Below the pieces are notes generated by a model. That model ran no database searches, was not told where the DNA came from, and saw only the letters and a program-made list of their open reading frames with translations. Positions 6,574 through 7,224 of a DNA stretch of 7,224 bases are shown one piece after another. Both the position numbers and the translations under genes were made by a program. This DNA is from Akkermansiaceae bacterium UBA4589 (GTDB lineage: Bacteria > Verrucomicrobiota > Verrucomicrobiia > Verrucomicrobiales > Akkermansiaceae). The DNA lies in NCBI GenBank assembly GCA_002387565.1, contig DGJT01000024.1:1-7224 (forward strand), given 5' to 3'. How positions within the stretch are numbered: position 1 is the stretch's first letter; each line of letters opens with the position of its first letter.

Positions 6574-6951
6574 ATGTCTGATTCAAAGATAGAAGAAATA
6601 AGCACTTTAAAGCCTAAGTTTAATAGCGATGGATTGATTCCTGCTGTAGCCATGGACTTTAAAACTAAGGAGCCACTGATGCTGGCTTATATGAATGCTG
6701 AATCATTGCAAAAAACTTTAGAAATCCAGCAAGCTGTGTATTACTCACGCAGTCGTCAGGAGATTTGGCACAAAGGAGCCACTTCTGGGCAGTATCAAAA
6801 AATCCATTCTATTAAAATAGACTGCGATCAAGATGCTCTCATTCTCTATGTAGAACAACTTGGAGCAGGTGCTTGTCATACAGGGCGTTCAGGTTGTTTT
6901 TACCGTGACATTGATTTAATTGACAAGACGAGCCTTAATTTTTCTGAATAA
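6574..6951 (+). CDS. hisI: Phosphoribosyl-AMP cyclohydrolase
   Basis: HisI opens the adenine ring of phosphoribosyl-AMP, the third step of histidine synthesis, in the cytoplasm. The 125-residue protein is the monofunctional form; there is no HisE (pyrophosphohydrolase) extension, so hisE must be elsewhere. Conserved blocks in order are GLIPAVAMDF, LMLAYMNAESL, YYSRSRQEIWHKGATSG (about 56-72), the metal site D83-C84-D85-Q-D87 (Mg2+ aspartates plus one zinc cysteine), and C101-HTG followed by C108-FYR, which supplies the other two zinc cysteines. All catalytic and zinc residues are present. No other his gene is visible, so it is separated from any his operon. The rlpA-like gene starts 6 bp after its stop, which suggests coupling. 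ATG 6574 lacks a Shine-Dalgarno sequence; the start fits the usual short N-terminal extension. Confidence 0.95.
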   Translation: MSDSKIEEISTLKPKFNSDGLIPAVAMDFKTKEPLMLAYMNAESLQKTLEIQQAVYYSRSRQEIWHKGATSGQYQKIHSIKIDCDQDALILYVEQLGAGACHTGRSGCFYRDIDLIDKTSLNFSE

Positions 6952-6957
6952 TTAGTT

Positions 6958-7224
6958 ATGAGTAGAATATTAGTAATTTTAGGCTTAGTTGTTTTATTAA
7001 CTTTAACGGCTTGCAGTAGTCTTAATCCATTGAATTCAGTCAGTGGAGATTATAAAGGGTATAAAAATGCTCCTTATGTAGTATGGGGTAAGAAATACTA
7101 CCCACTGAGCGTAGAACGAGCGCTGACTTACAAAGCCTCAGGTATTTGCTCATGGTATGATGAGAGTAAGTTTGGCGGTTTAGTTCGTGGTAATACAGCG
7201 ATTGGAGAAAAAGTCATGCCTTGG
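6958..7224 (+). CDS. rlpA: RlpA-like lipoprotein (double-psi beta-barrel), N-terminal part; cut by the window edge
   Basis: The frame stays open from ATG 6958 to the right edge (89 codons); the rest lies outside. Residues 1-19 are a lipoprotein signal peptide: MSRI, a leucine/valine-rich core and a lipobox ending LTAC, with C19 as the lipidated residue, so the protein should be anchored in the envelope. After a short linker, APYVVWGKKYYPL (about 38-50) and ASGICSWYD (about 60-68) match the lead-in and first strand of the RlpA double-psi beta-barrel, usually 'Y-x-V-x-GKxYYPL' and 'GIASWYG'. The ground GNTAIGE (78-84) corresponds to the TANGE segment. RlpA proteins bind peptidoglycan and in some species cleave denuded glycan strands at the septum; activity here cannot be judged without the C-terminus. 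The start is 6 bp behind hisI and has no Shine-Dalgarno sequence, so translational coupling is plausible. Confidence 0.85.
   Translation, partial: MSRILVILGLVVLLTLTACSSLNPLNSVSGDYKGYKNAPYVVWGKKYYPLSVERALTYKASGICSWYDESKFGGLVRGNTAIGEKVMPW

Noticed and set aside
6920..6925. Perfect TTGACA near the end of hisI as a -35 for the rlpA-like gene
   Set aside because: No reasonable -10 hexamer occurs 16-18 bases downstream, and the sequence codes for conserved-length HisI residues.
1..7224. CRISPR array, toxin-antitoxin, phage or insertion-sequence content
   Set aside because: There are no regularly spaced repeats, transposase or integrase motifs, or small paired toxin-like genes in the window.

Overview
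The window is an ordinary-looking stretch of chromosome from a Gram-negative-type bacterium of low to moderate GC content. The Gram-negative inference rests on a periplasmic HtrA/Do protease and an RlpA-type lipoprotein. The style of several proteins points to the PVC group, perhaps Verrucomicrobiota: the DprA N-terminus, the PhnP-like hydrolase with its C-x-C-x2-C start, and a coiled-coil protein with a small C-terminal beta domain. This is recall of family style, not a database result, so treat it as about an even bet. Recognisable Shine-Dalgarno sequences are scarce; only the metallo-hydrolase start at 5707 has a good one.

Layout. Bases 1-587 (+) hold the C-terminal part of a thioredoxin-domain/DUF255 (YyaL-like) protein. 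It is followed at 607-1428 (+) by a GT-A-fold glycosyltransferase-like protein of unknown acceptor. Bases 1429-1810 are non-coding and AT-rich, with a repeated 12-mer, a perfect 9-bp inverted repeat and an operator-like dyad. This leads into 1811-2254 (+), an Rrf2-family regulator with a three-cysteine cluster, most like the nitric-oxide sensor NsrR. Convergent to it, 2268-3392 (-) is dprA, the DNA-processing protein of natural transformation. It lies downstream of an unrecognised membrane-anchored coiled-coil protein at 3437-4090 (-), and the two are probably co-transcribed.

A 151-bp divergent intergenic region (4091-4241) separates this pair from a rightward gene run: htrA (4242-5687), a PhnP-like metallo-beta-lactamase-fold hydrolase (5707-6519), hisI (6574-6951) and the start of an rlpA-like lipoprotein gene (6958 to the window edge). 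Gaps of 19, 54 and 6 bp suggest an operon. It would mix envelope quality control and wall remodelling (htrA, rlpA) with one isolated step of histidine synthesis (hisI).

I found no mobile element, CRISPR array, tRNA or rRNA, and no convincing new multi-gene system. The points most worth a second look are the altered cluster spacing and Glu8 in the NsrR-like regulator, the unrecognised protein paired with dprA, and the structured region upstream of nsrR.
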